Below, in pieces: positions 52,583 through 60,731 of a stretch of DNA of 64,000 nucleotides. The DNA is taken from NCBI GenBank assembly GCA_038245725.1, contig JBBRSD010000009.1, positions 17,296 through 81,295 of the forward strand, read 5' to 3'. The notes beneath the pieces were generated by a model that was not told where the DNA came from, searched no databases, and worked only from the letters and a program-made list of their open reading frames with translations. The stretch is from JBBRSD01 sp038245725 (GTDB lineage Bacteria > Actinomycetota > Coriobacteriia > Anaerosomatales > JAAXUF01). A program made the translations under genes and the position numbers. Numbering within the stretch: position 1 is the first letter of the stretch; each line of letters opens with the position of its first letter.

Positions 52583-54496
52583 CTACGCCTCGCGGATCAT
52601 CCGCGTGACGAGCTCGGTGGTGCGCTCGACGACTTCGGGCTCGATCTGGTCGCTCGTGTCGGTCTTCCAGTGCCAGTTGACCGGCAACGCCGCGGAGTCG
52701 AACGCCATGAGCGTCAGAGCCTTGAAGCCGCGTGCGAGCGCCGGCGTAGCGTCGGTCGACAGTCCCCTGTAGGCGCGCGGCTTCACGAGGATCTCGGCCT
52801 CACGCGAGACGCGCTTCGCGAGCCCGATGAGGCGCGCGTTCGCACGGTAACGGCGCGCCATGCCTTCCTCGGTCACCCACGAGAGTTGCCCTGCGCCGAC
52901 GTTGTCGAGATTGATGATGAGCGCGTCACGAAGCTCTTCTTCGTAGGCGGCCAGGAACGCCTGCATCCCAACGGTGCCGACCTCTTCGGCACCGGTCGCC
53001 ACGAACCACACTTCCTTCTCGATAAGGTCGCGGTCGACCGACTCGGTCACGCGGCGGCGGATGCGCGCGGCCTCGTTCGCGGCGAAGTCGCTGTCCTCGA
53101 TGGGATCGTCGCCGGCCCAGCCACCCTTCCAGCCGAGTCCGCCTGCCTCATCGTCGTTGTCGCCGTCGCCGTCGCCGAAGTTGTCCCACGAGCCGATATT
53201 GCGGCCTTCCTTGCGCGCGTCGAACTTGTCGTCGACGCCGAGCCAGTCCTTCATGTCCGGCGCAGCCTCACGCTTCTTGCGCTTCAACCCGCCGAGAAGA
53301 CCGCGCTTCGGCGGACGCTCCGGTGACGGGTCCATCGTGCGCGCGGGCTGGCCGACGCCGAGCGACCCGGTGGCGCTGAGCGCGTCGGCAGCCTCATCAG
53401 CCCAGCTCGTGTCGAGCGCACGGCCGTGCTTCGGCTCGGGCTCGGACATGCGCCTCGGCTTGGCAGCTGGCGTCGAAGCCGGCGCATTCGCGCGAGGCGG
53501 CAACTCGCCGCCGACGGCGGAGAACTCAATCGTCTCGAACTCCGGGAGCCGGTCCTGCCCGCGCTGCGGGCGCGGGGAAGGCGCGCCGTCCGGCTCGGCC
53601 CAGGCGAAGTCCTCGGGCAACCGGGTCGAGGCATCGCCACCGCCCGCCGGCGTGTAACTGAGCAGCGAGCCGTCGGGTACGACACCGGCCTCGTAGGCGA
53701 TGTCGGGCGAGCGGCGCACACCTGCTACGGGAAACTGCGACGTCGAGAAGCGCGCCATGTCCGGCTCCGGCACGAGATTGTGCAGTACGCCGAGCATCGC
53801 CGCGACGCCGGAAGCGTTGTCGCCGGCACCCGCCACGAACGGCATCGCAATCTCGCGGTGCACGTTGATGAGCAGCGGAACGAGTAAGTACGCGGCGACA
53901 ACCATGGCGCCGTACCACAACCACGTGTCGACGGCGGCCGGCCCCGGCAGCGGCAGCGCGGCCGCGAGCAGCAGCACCGGCACCGCGAACGTGCACCACT
54001 TCATGAGCGCGAACGTCACGGGGAATTGCTTCACGAGGCTCGGCGAGAACGCGAGCGAAGCGCGCGCGGTGTCGTAGTGCGCGACGATGACGACCCGCTT
54101 CATCCGCTCGCCGCGACGCGTCCTGGGGATGTGGCGAGCGATGACGTTCTGACTGGGGCCCTTCGGCATGATGCGCGTGAGGCCCCACCGCGTATCGAGA
54201 TCGCTCCACAGGAAGAACGCCGTGATCGCCGAGATGGCGAAGCCGAGCCACACGAGCATCCCGCCGAGCAGCCATGCGCCCGCGATAACCGCAGAGCCGA
54301 TCGTAAGGAGGTGGTAGACGACGAACGCCCACGAGTACGTGCGCGGCGAGTTGAACTCCTGGATCTCAGGCTCGAGGCCTCGCGCGACGAAGGCGGCCTC
54401 GATATAGGAGGCTGCCTGATGCTCGGCATCACTGGTTGCGGGGCGCGGGCCGATCTCGTCGGCGAGCGCGGTTAGGTGCTGCATCATCTCGGCCAT
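52583..54496 (-). CDS. M28 family metallopeptidase with membrane segments and a long insertion
   Basis: 637 residues from ATG 54496, five bases after GGAGGT. Zinc ligands of M28 aminopeptidases are all visible: VAHYDTA (His about 140), GAGDNASG (Asp about 226), ATGAEEVGT (Glu504/Glu505), INLDNVG (Asp about 531) and NWHWKTD (His about 609). Membrane segments at about 55-95 and 160-215 split the N-terminal half. About 250 residues, Pro/Gly/Asp-rich and probably disordered, are inserted between the second and third ligand motifs, where typical M28 enzymes have about 30. A large acidic stretch (GDGDGDNDDEAGG) ends the insertion. Substrate unknown. Confidence 0.82.
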   Translation of the reverse strand: MAEMMQHLTALADEIGPRPATSDAEHQAASYIEAAFVARGLEPEIQEFNSPRTYSWAFVVYHLLTIGSAVIAGAWLLGGMLVWLGFAISAITAFFLWSDLDTRWGLTRIMPKGPSQNVIARHIPRTRRGERMKRVVIVAHYDTARASLAFSPSLVKQFPVTFALMKWCTFAVPVLLLAAALPLPGPAAVDTWLWYGAMVVAAYLLVPLLINVHREIAMPFVAGAGDNASGVAAMLGVLHNLVPEPDMARFSTSQFPVAGVRRSPDIAYEAGVVPDGSLLSYTPAGGGDASTRLPEDFAWAEPDGAPSPRPQRGQDRLPEFETIEFSAVGGELPPRANAPASTPAAKPRRMSEPEPKHGRALDTSWADEAADALSATGSLGVGQPARTMDPSPERPPKRGLLGGLKRKKREAAPDMKDWLGVDDKFDARKEGRNIGSWDNFGDGDGDNDDEAGGLGWKGGWAGDDPIEDSDFAANEAARIRRRVTESVDRDLIEKEVWFVATGAEEVGTVGMQAFLAAYEEELRDALIINLDNVGAGQLSWVTEEGMARRYRANARLIGLAKRVSREAEILVKPRAYRGLSTDATPALARGFKALTLMAFDSAALPVNWHWKTDTSDQIEPEVVERTTELVTRMIREA

Positions 54497-54584
54497 CGAG
54501 GACCTCCGACACACACGGCTGCGGTTTGGCTACGGGCGGCGGTCGACCCGCCGCATACATGGTAGCGCAGCCAAGCGACATGCG

Positions 54585-54618
54585 ACGGCCCGACCACCGT
54601 TTCCGGTGACCGGGCCGT
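54585..54618 (-). terminator. Terminator-like hairpin after the cytochrome/Hcp operon
   Basis: Stem of eight bp (ACGGCCCG with CGGGCCGT), a two-base internal mismatch and four more bp around GTTTCC, 27 bases after the stop of the small cytochrome gene. It should end the ygbA-fd-hcp-cyt c transcript before the M28 gene. Confidence 0.65.
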
Positions 54619-54644
54619 GTGCTTCGCGCCTGTCCTGCCAGCCT

Positions 54645-55031
54645 CTACAGCACACCCGGCTCCATGTGCGGCGGACTCGTGTCGTGACACTTGTTGCACT
54701 CGCTCATGCGCCGGCGCGTGTGCTGAGCTGTCAGCGCCGGATCCTTGCTGTGGCACTGGCACCCCGGGATCGGGATGACGAACCGCTTCTGGATCGGCTG
54801 TGCCTGCCCTGCGGCGACCATCTGGTCGTACTGCTGGAGCACTCCTGGCACCGCGGAGCCAGACATGCCGCCGAAGTTGTAGAGCAGCAGGCCGGTCACG
54901 ACCAGCAGCACCAGCAGCACACCGAGCGTGATGCTCGTGCCGCGCAGGATGCGCACCCACAGCGGACGGCGTGGCTTGCACTCAAGGTCCGGCTGGACGG
55001 GATCGACCGTGACGGGCACGAACTTGCTCAC
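54645..55031 (-). CDS. Small membrane-anchored c-type cytochrome
   Basis: 128 residues, GTG with AGGAG upstream. A single N-terminal membrane helix (about 30-52) leads to a short external domain with a typical heme site CNKCH (112-116) and a second CQCH (91-94) with one residue between cysteines, so a second heme or a metal is possible. It is 17 bases after hcp. Cytochrome c next to Hcp could pass electrons for hydroxylamine or NO reduction, or serve another reductase. The family is not recognised. Confidence 0.75.
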   Translation of the reverse strand: MSKFVPVTVDPVQPDLECKPRRPLWVRILRGTSITLGVLLVLLVVTGLLLYNFGGMSGSAVPGVLQQYDQMVAAGQAQPIQKRFVIPIPGCQCHSKDPALTAQHTRRRMSECNKCHDTSPPHMEPGVL

Positions 55032-55048
55032 GTTGCTCCTGATGCTTT

Positions 55049-56686
55049 CTAGCCGAGAATCTCGGCAAGGTCGGCCGCGGCGGACTCGCCGATCGGCTTG
55101 ATGTTGAAGTTCTCCACGAGCACGGCCAGCACGTTGGGGGTGATGAAGGCCGGCAGGGTGGGTCCGAGACGCATGTCGGTGATACCGAGGCTCAGCAGGC
55201 TGAGCAGGACCGCCACGGCCTTTTGCTCGTACCAGGAGAGGATGATCGAGAGCGGCAGGTCGTTGACGCCGATCTCGAACGCATCGGCGAGCGCGACCGC
55301 GATCTTGATGGCGCTGTAGGCGTCGTTACACTGGCCCACGTCCATGAGGCGAGGCAGGCCGCCGATCTCGCCCAGTTGCTTGTCGAAGAAGCGGAACTTG
55401 CCACACGCGAGCGTCAGCACGATGGTGTCTGCCGGAGTCTGCTCCACGAAGTCGGTGTAGTAGTTGCGGCCCGGCTTAGCGCCGTCGCAGCCGCCCACGA
55501 GGAAGAAGTGCTTGATCGCGCCGGACTTGACCGCCTCGATGACGGTGGGAGCGACCGAGAGCACGGTGTTGTGACCGAAGCCGACGAGGACCTCACCGTT
55601 CTCGGTGTCCTCGGCGAATCCGTCCATGGCGAGCGCCTTCTCGACGACCGCGCTGAAGTTGTCGCGGGTGACGTGCGGCAGGCCGGGGAAGTGCACGGGG
55701 CCGGAGGTGAAGACGCGGTCCTTGTAGGTGTCCTTCGGCGGCATGAGGCAGTTCGTGGTCATGAGCACCGGTCCGGGGAACTCGGCGAACTCCTTGTGCT
55801 GGTTCTGCCACGCGGTGCCGAAGTGGCCGTAGAACTGCGGGTGCTTCTTGAGCTCGGGATACGCGTGCGTGGGGAGCATCTCGCCGTGGGTGTAGACGCT
55901 GATGCCGGTGCCGTCGGTGGCCTTCAGGATCGCGTCGATGTCGGCGAGGTCGTGACCCGATACGAGGATCGCCTTGCCCGCCGCATGGCCGAGAGGAACC
56001 TTCGTGGGGACCGGCTGGCCGAAGGTGCCGGTGTTGGCGTCGTCGAGGATCTCCATCGCGCGCAGGTTCACCGTGCCGCACTCCAGCGTGAGCGCGACCC
56101 AGTCGCCAAGCTCGAGCGATTCGTCGCTCAGCGCTGCGAGCGCCTTGAAGAGGTAGCTGTAGATCATGGGATCCGTATGGCCGAGGGTGCGAGCGTGCTG
56201 CTCGTAGGCGCCGACTCCCTTCAGGCCGTACAGCGTGGTCTCCTGCAGCGACTGGATGTCGGGATCAGCTTCGCCGTTCCACGGCACGCCGAACTCCATG
56301 CCCTGGGCGACTTTGCCCTCGATGGTGTTGGCCGCTTCGAACGTGGCGTACAGGCCGTCGTACTCGCCCGAGCCACCCGCCGAGACAACCGCGGCCTTGA
56401 GCGCTTCGCGCAGCGCGACAGCCTCATCAACGATCCCGGCGACGGAAGCGGCCTCGAAGTCGACGTTCGTGAGCGTCGTGAACAGCGCATCGGCGACGAA
56501 CGCGCCGGCAGCCGCCGTGTCGACGCCGAGCTTCTCGGCATCGACGGCCACAAGCGCAATGCCGCGGCACGCGTTGACGAGCAGATCCTGCAGCGCCGCA
56601 ACATCTTCCTTCTTGCCGCAGACGCCTACCTTGTCGCAGCCGGTCCCGTGCGCCGTCTGCTCACACTGATTACAAAACATCGACAT
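55049..56686 (-). CDS. hcp: Hydroxylamine reductase / hybrid-cluster protein, class I
   Basis: 545 residues, ATG with AGAGGAAACC upstream. N-terminal cysteines CNQC at 5-8, then Cys17 and Cys23 (CX2C-X8-C-X5-C), the class I pattern that binds a [4Fe-4S] cluster in strict anaerobes. Hybrid-cluster ligands include LECGTVNLR, TTNCLMPP, LVGGCDG, LTLACGKFRFF and GQCNDAYS. Hcp reduces NO to N2O or hydroxylamine to ammonia. The operon begins with a NO-associated YgbA-type protein and a ferredoxin, and ends in a cytochrome, supporting nitrosative-stress defence. Confidence 0.96.
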   Translation of the reverse strand: MSMFCNQCEQTAHGTGCDKVGVCGKKEDVAALQDLLVNACRGIALVAVDAEKLGVDTAAAGAFVADALFTTLTNVDFEAASVAGIVDEAVALREALKAAVVSAGGSGEYDGLYATFEAANTIEGKVAQGMEFGVPWNGEADPDIQSLQETTLYGLKGVGAYEQHARTLGHTDPMIYSYLFKALAALSDESLELGDWVALTLECGTVNLRAMEILDDANTGTFGQPVPTKVPLGHAAGKAILVSGHDLADIDAILKATDGTGISVYTHGEMLPTHAYPELKKHPQFYGHFGTAWQNQHKEFAEFPGPVLMTTNCLMPPKDTYKDRVFTSGPVHFPGLPHVTRDNFSAVVEKALAMDGFAEDTENGEVLVGFGHNTVLSVAPTVIEAVKSGAIKHFFLVGGCDGAKPGRNYYTDFVEQTPADTIVLTLACGKFRFFDKQLGEIGGLPRLMDVGQCNDAYSAIKIAVALADAFEIGVNDLPLSIILSWYEQKAVAVLLSLLSLGITDMRLGPTLPAFITPNVLAVLVENFNIKPIGESAAADLAEILG

Positions 56687-56932
56687 AAGGTTTCCTCTCG
56701 CTAGTGCTGGTCAGGTCGTCTTTCATCGGTCTTGAGGGAGAAGCGCGGCCTGTGGTTGCCGCGGTTGGAACCGTGAATGGGGTCGTGCGTCGGGCGGCTC
56801 GGCGAAGCCCCGCCGCGAGATTCCGCCGCCGGGGAAGGTGGCACGGACGCATCGCGTCCATGCCGCCGAGGGCCCCCGGCGAGGACCTGACCGAGCGCCG
56901 GGGCTTCGCCGATCCGCCCGGAGCCCAAGAGC

Positions 56933-57346
56933 TTACCCGTGGATCAACCCCGGCAAGCACCGCGTGCACACCCAGGTGCTGGTCCCCTGCGTCCTGACCG
57001 GCAGCAGCGGCCCCTCATCCTCGGAGCGGCCGCACACGTAGCACGACTGCGGGATGTAGAGCGGCACACCGGCCGCCTCGGCGGTTGCGGTCTGCTCGGC
57101 CACTCGGGTTTCTACGGCATCGTGGTCGAAGGGGACGGCTTCGCGAGTCTCGATCGTGAGGGCGCCGGTCGGGCAAACGGCGAGGCAGAAGCCGGCGCCG
57201 TCGCACAGCTCGTCGCTGATGACCTTGGCCTTGCCATCGACGATCTGGATCGCGGCCTCGGCGCACGGGCTCACGCACAGGCCGCAGCCGTTGCAAAGCG
57301 CCTCGTCGATGTGGATGATCTGGCGGGTCACGGTGCTGGTTGTCAT
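56933..57346 (-). CDS. Ferredoxin-like 4Fe-4S protein with C-terminal CxxC pairs
   Basis: 137 residues, ATG overlapping the previous stop (ATGA), AGGAGG seven bases upstream. First cluster motif is CNGCGLCVSPC (intact). The second reads CDGAGFCLAVCP, where the second Cys is Ala, so it may hold a [3Fe-4S] or no cluster. C-terminal CYVCG and CTRC pairs may bind zinc or iron. Probable electron donor to Hcp. A 246-base gap precedes hcp; no gene is seen in it. Confidence 0.82.
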   Translation of the reverse strand: MTTSTVTRQIIHIDEALCNGCGLCVSPCAEAAIQIVDGKAKVISDELCDGAGFCLAVCPTGALTIETREAVPFDHDAVETRVAEQTATAEAAGVPLYIPQSCYVCGRSEDEGPLLPVRTQGTSTWVCTRCLPGLIHG

Positions 57347-57813
57347 CGGGATTCCTCCTGGTGGTGGGCGGCGATTGCGGCGGTCTTCTCGGCGTCGCGA
57401 GTGCGGGCCTCGGCTTCCTTGCGGTACTTGCGGCCATCAAGCATGTGCTGGATGCCGTCGATCGCGTGGCCCTTGCGCCACGACTTCGGGCCCGAGTAGC
57501 GCATCATCTCGCGCTGCCACTCGCGCTCGTCGGACTTGTAGCAGTGAACCGGGCAGTAGGCGCAAAACGGCTTCGGGTCCTGGTTGCAGTACGCGAGGCG
57601 CTTCTCGGCGTACGCGAGATGCGCCTCGCACTCGTCGCAGAGCACGAACTTCTTGCGCGAGTAGACGCCGAGCGCAGCGCCGTCGGTGTGCGGCGCGTGA
57701 CGTTCGCGGTCGCGGTGGTGGCCGTCGCACCAGATCTGGACGAAGTCGGCGAGTGTCCTCGAGTCGTTGACGACCGCGTCTTCCTGCATCTTTGCGACGA
57801 ACTTATCGTTCAC
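57343..57813 (-). CDS. YgbA_NO-type nitrous-oxide-stimulated promoter family protein
   Basis: 156 residues, GTG with GAGAGG upstream. The Cys-rich core LCDECEAHLAYAEKRL, then CNQDPKPFCAYCPVHCYK, and EMMRYSGPKS match the YgbA_NO family, which is under NO-responsive control in enterobacteria. Six or more Cys residues and His could bind Fe-S or zinc. Its exact role is unknown; it is the first gene of the Hcp operon. The stop overlaps the ferredoxin start by four bases. Confidence 0.85.
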   Translation of the reverse strand: MNDKFVAKMQEDAVVNDSRTLADFVQIWCDGHHRDRERHAPHTDGAALGVYSRKKFVLCDECEAHLAYAEKRLAYCNQDPKPFCAYCPVHCYKSDEREWQREMMRYSGPKSWRKGHAIDGIQHMLDGRKYRKEAEARTRDAEKTAAIAAHHQEESR

Positions 57814-57855
57814 GACCGATCCTCTCAGGTGCGTTGCGGGCTCCCCGCACTACGC

Positions 57856-57899
57856 ACGATACGGGCCGAGAAGGCCTCGATTCTTTGACGCCAGTCAAA
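57856..57899 (-). promoter_or_regulatory. Operon promoter with a CRP/FNR-type box
   Basis: TTTGAC-GCCA-GTCAAA at 57884-57899 is a symmetrical CRP/FNR-family site. On the minus strand a -10-like TATCGT follows (57861-57856). That puts the likely transcription start near 57849 and the box centre at about -41.5, the class II activation position. The box has the same half-sites as the one at 58101. The regulator at 58272 is the likely binder. Confidence 0.6.
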
Positions 57900-57939
57900 T
57901 GTGACCGGAAAAGTAGGAAATCGCATTCTCCCTGGAAAT

Positions 57940-57984
57940 GCACCAGCCCGGCTGCTCCGTGGGGGGGAGCAGCCGGGCTGGTGC
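57940..57984. repeat. Perfect 19-bp hairpin in the divergent intergenic region
   Basis: 57940-57958 and 57966-57984 are exact reverse complements around GTGGGGG. It lies between two divergent operons, where a terminator is not expected, suggesting a small RNA or a regulatory transcript. Neither flank shows a clear T-run. Confidence 0.6.
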
Positions 57985-58100
57985 CGTATGGGAGGGACCA
58001 AATCGCTTGACTCGCTTCTCTCCGCCCCCGCGCTTCGAGGCGAATCAGTGATTGCGATAGGTTCAACAAACACACTATCGGCCCTGGGTTGTCGCGACTC

Positions 58101-58116
58101 GTTGACCTGGGTCAAC
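58101..58116 (+). promoter_or_regulatory. Second CRP/FNR-type box upstream of the regulator gene
   Basis: GTTGAC-CTGG-GTCAAC, same half-sites and spacing as the box at 57884. An AT-rich candidate -10 (TTAATT at 58138-58143) lies at the right distance on the plus strand for a start near 58150, again giving -41.5. Suggests autoregulation of the regulator at 58272. Confidence 0.55.
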
Positions 58117-58271
58117 GCAGGGGAACATTTCTTTGAATTAATTGCAGCGCCGCTGCTGTGCCCGGCGTCCGTGGTGCCCGACGTCGTGGCGCCCCGCCGC
58201 GTGCTACGCACGGCCACGCCCAGTCGCGGTACCCTTGAGCCTGACCCGATCGCCGACTCCGAGGAGCGCGC

Positions 58272-58988
58272 ATGAGCGCACCCGACGACATCCGACCCGA
58301 CGTCCTCTCCGCGATGCGCGCGTGCCGCCTCTGGCGCGCCGCTTCCGACGAGGCTGTCGCCACGCTCGCCCGGCGCGCCTCCGTGCGCGACGTGCCGCGC
58401 GGCGCATCGCTCGCCCGCGAAGGCGAGTCCGCCAGTGAGTTCGGCGTGCTCGTGGCCGGTAAGGCGCGCGTCTTCTACCTCGGCGCCGATGGCCGCCAGA
58501 TCACCTTCGAGACGGTCGGGTCCGGCGAGCCCCTTGCGGCCGTCGCTGCGATCGCCGGCACGCGCTACCCCGCCAACGTCGAGGCCGCGACGCCGGCAAC
58601 GATCGCGTGGATCCCCACCGAGGCCCTCTTCGAGCTGCTCGACGCCGAGCCGCAGGTCGCGCGCTCGCTCGTCATCGACCTCGCCAGCCGCGTGGTCAAC
58701 TTCACGAGCGTCGTGACCACACTCGCGCTCGACGTCCCCGGCCGCGTCGCTCGCTACATCTTCCAGCGCTCGCTGCAAAGCGGTGCCGCGACGAGCGAAG
58801 GCCTCGAGGTGACTCTCGGCATGAAGAAGGGCGAACTCGCGATGGCGCTGGGGACAGTGCCCGAGACGCTCTCGCGCGCGTTCTCGCGCCTGAAAGACGA
58901 CGGCATCCTCGAAGTGAACGGCCAGATGGTGACGATCTTCGACATGCGCGCGCTCGCCGCTCTCAGCAGCGGCTACGAGGAAGGCTAG
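58272..58988 (+). CDS. CRP/FNR family transcriptional regulator (HcpR-like)
   Basis: 238 residues, ATG five bases after GAGGAG. Cyclic-nucleotide-binding-like beta-barrel (about 20-130), dimerisation helix (about 135-160) and a C-terminal winged helix with GMKKGELAMALGTVPETLSRAFSRLKDDG; the ETLSR recognition helix is of the FNR type. There is no N-terminal Cys cluster typical of FNR, so any cofactor would be heme or another. It is divergent from a Hcp operon, as HcpR is in many anaerobes, and is flanked by matching palindromes. It likely activates Hcp genes under nitrosative stress. Confidence 0.85.
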   Translation: MSAPDDIRPDVLSAMRACRLWRAASDEAVATLARRASVRDVPRGASLAREGESASEFGVLVAGKARVFYLGADGRQITFETVGSGEPLAAVAAIAGTRYPANVEAATPATIAWIPTEALFELLDAEPQVARSLVIDLASRVVNFTSVVTTLALDVPGRVARYIFQRSLQSGAATSEGLEVTLGMKKGELAMALGTVPETLSRAFSRLKDDGILEVNGQMVTIFDMRALAALSSGYEEG

Positions 58989-58989
58989 C

Positions 58990-60570
58990 GTGCGCACTCG
59001 CCGAGAGACGCTCGCGCTGCTGGGCGTGATGGCGCTCGCGCTCGCGACTCGGCTGTGGTGGCTGCTCGCGCACGCGCCCGGCGTGATCGGCGGCACGCAC
59101 GACGAGGCCGGTTACGTCGAGATGGCGCGCCAGCTCATCGCGCGCGGCGTCTACGGCTACTACTCCACCTCGCCGAACGCCTACACCGTGCCCGGCTACT
59201 CGCTCTTCGTCACCGGCGTCTTCAAGCTCGCCGACGCGTTCGGCGCAGGGCCGGCGGGCGAGCTCATCGCGCTGCGGGTCGCGCAGCTGCTGCTGGGTCT
59301 GGCGGCGGTGTGGCTGGTCTACGAGCTCGGCCGCCGAGTCGCGAATACGCGCGTCGGCCTCGTCGCCGCCGCGGTTGCCGCGATCTACCCGAGCTCGCTC
59401 ATGGCGCAGGGCCGCATCCTCACCGAGTCGCTGTTCGCGGCGCTGCTGCTCGCGTGGCTGCTCGTCGCGCTGACGCTGCGCGAGCGCCGTACGTGGCGCT
59501 GGCATGCGCTCGCGGGCGCGCTGCTCGCGGTGCTCGTACTCGTGCGACCGACTGCGGCGCTGCTGGGACTTGTCGTCTACGCCCTCGACCTCGCCGAGAA
59601 GCGAGACTGGCGTTTCGCGGCCAGCTCGCTCGTGGCACTGCTCGCGTTTTGCCTCGTCATGTCGCCGTGGTGGATCCGCAACCGTGTCGCGCTACACGAG
59701 ACGGTGCTCGTCGCCACGCAGACCGGCGACCCGTTCCTGCGAGGCACCGACCCGTGGGACCCGTACGACCACATCGGGCCGTCGATCATCGCCGGCGTCG
59801 CGCCCGCGGACATGACACGCGTCGGCATCGAGCGCGTGAAGGCCGGGCTGCGCGAAGCGCCCGCGACGTGGATCGCGTGGTTCACCGTAGGCAAGTGGTG
59901 GTACTTGTGGCGCATGCCGTGGTACGAGTCGTCGTGGTTCTCGCGGGTGATGCACTGGGCGTTCGTCCTGGTGCTGGGGTGGATCGGGGTGGTGGCCGGG
60001 CTGTTCGACCGGCGCATGCGGCTGCTGGCGTGGTCGGTGGTGGTGATGACGATCGTTCAGCTCGCGTTCATCCCGATCCCGAGGTACATGTATCCGCTGT
60101 CGCTGGTGGCGATGGTGCTGGCGGCGGGGGTTGCGGTGCTGGGGTGGGAGACGGTGGGGGGCGAAACGCGAGATAGTAATCGACTGGATCCGCAATCTTC
60201 CCGCAAGTTTCCGCTGCGCCGCCCTGGAGCGTGCCTGTCTGGCGTGCGGCATCTCACGATCGTGCGTGCGCTCGGCTGCGAACGACTCGAAGTCGCGCGG
60301 TATCCCCGCGGCAAGAACACGCTCTGCAGCCTCGTCGACTACCTTACCGATGCGTTCTTGCCTCTTCGCCATCCCCGTCTTCAGCCGGTCCGTTCGGGCT
60401 CAAGAGGCGAATCCAAAGAAGTGTTCGCGCTCGATCCTGGACTTGCGTTCGCCGTTTCGCCCCCGGACACCTTGAACTTTGGAGCCCGGCCCGAGAACGC
60501 GGTGTTTCTGGAACTTCGTCGGCGTCTTCGAAGATCTCGCGACACAACTTTTCGTGGTCGGGGATGTTAA
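58990..60570 (+). CDS. GT39-type membrane glycosyltransferase (ArnT/PMT-like), tail doubtful
   Basis: 526 residues, GTG five bases after GAGGAAGG, two bases after the regulator. N-terminal half: membrane helix, GGTHDEAGYVEMARQL (acidic motif of GT-C enzymes), then about ten helices to near residue 390 (PRYMYPLSLVAMVLAAGVA). GT39 enzymes move sugars from polyprenyl phosphate to lipid A, proteins or wall polymers. After about residue 400 the sequence turns Arg/Ser-rich with no structure, suggesting read-through after loss of the original stop. The true end is uncertain. Confidence 0.75.
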   Translation: MRTRRETLALLGVMALALATRLWWLLAHAPGVIGGTHDEAGYVEMARQLIARGVYGYYSTSPNAYTVPGYSLFVTGVFKLADAFGAGPAGELIALRVAQLLLGLAAVWLVYELGRRVANTRVGLVAAAVAAIYPSSLMAQGRILTESLFAALLLAWLLVALTLRERRTWRWHALAGALLAVLVLVRPTAALLGLVVYALDLAEKRDWRFAASSLVALLAFCLVMSPWWIRNRVALHETVLVATQTGDPFLRGTDPWDPYDHIGPSIIAGVAPADMTRVGIERVKAGLREAPATWIAWFTVGKWWYLWRMPWYESSWFSRVMHWAFVLVLGWIGVVAGLFDRRMRLLAWSVVVMTIVQLAFIPIPRYMYPLSLVAMVLAAGVAVLGWETVGGETRDSNRLDPQSSRKFPLRRPGACLSGVRHLTIVRALGCERLEVARYPRGKNTLCSLVDYLTDAFLPLRHPRLQPVRSGSRGESKEVFALDPGLAFAVSPPDTLNFGARPENAVFLELRRRLRRSRDTTFRGRGC

Positions 60571-60731
60571 GCGCATGGCGAGACGGAGACCGAACCGTCG
60601 CGCATGAGCTGCGATCCAAGGGTTCACGCATCGCGCCAGCCAGTCCAAGGGCAAGCAATTGGTTCTGCGGGCAGAGGCCCGCTCTCTACCCGGAAGAAGC
60701 ACCCCCATGCGAAATCACCACGATCCAAGAC
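60180..60731. other. Region without a confident gene
   Basis: Overlaps the Arg-rich tail of the GT39 frame and continues to the lipoprotein stop. Short open frames on the minus strand (60400-60708, 60344-60658 and the part of 59692-60372 starting near 60372) have no recognisable domain and lack clear ribosome sites. It may hold a decayed gene. No repeats or RNA seen. Confidence 0.4.
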
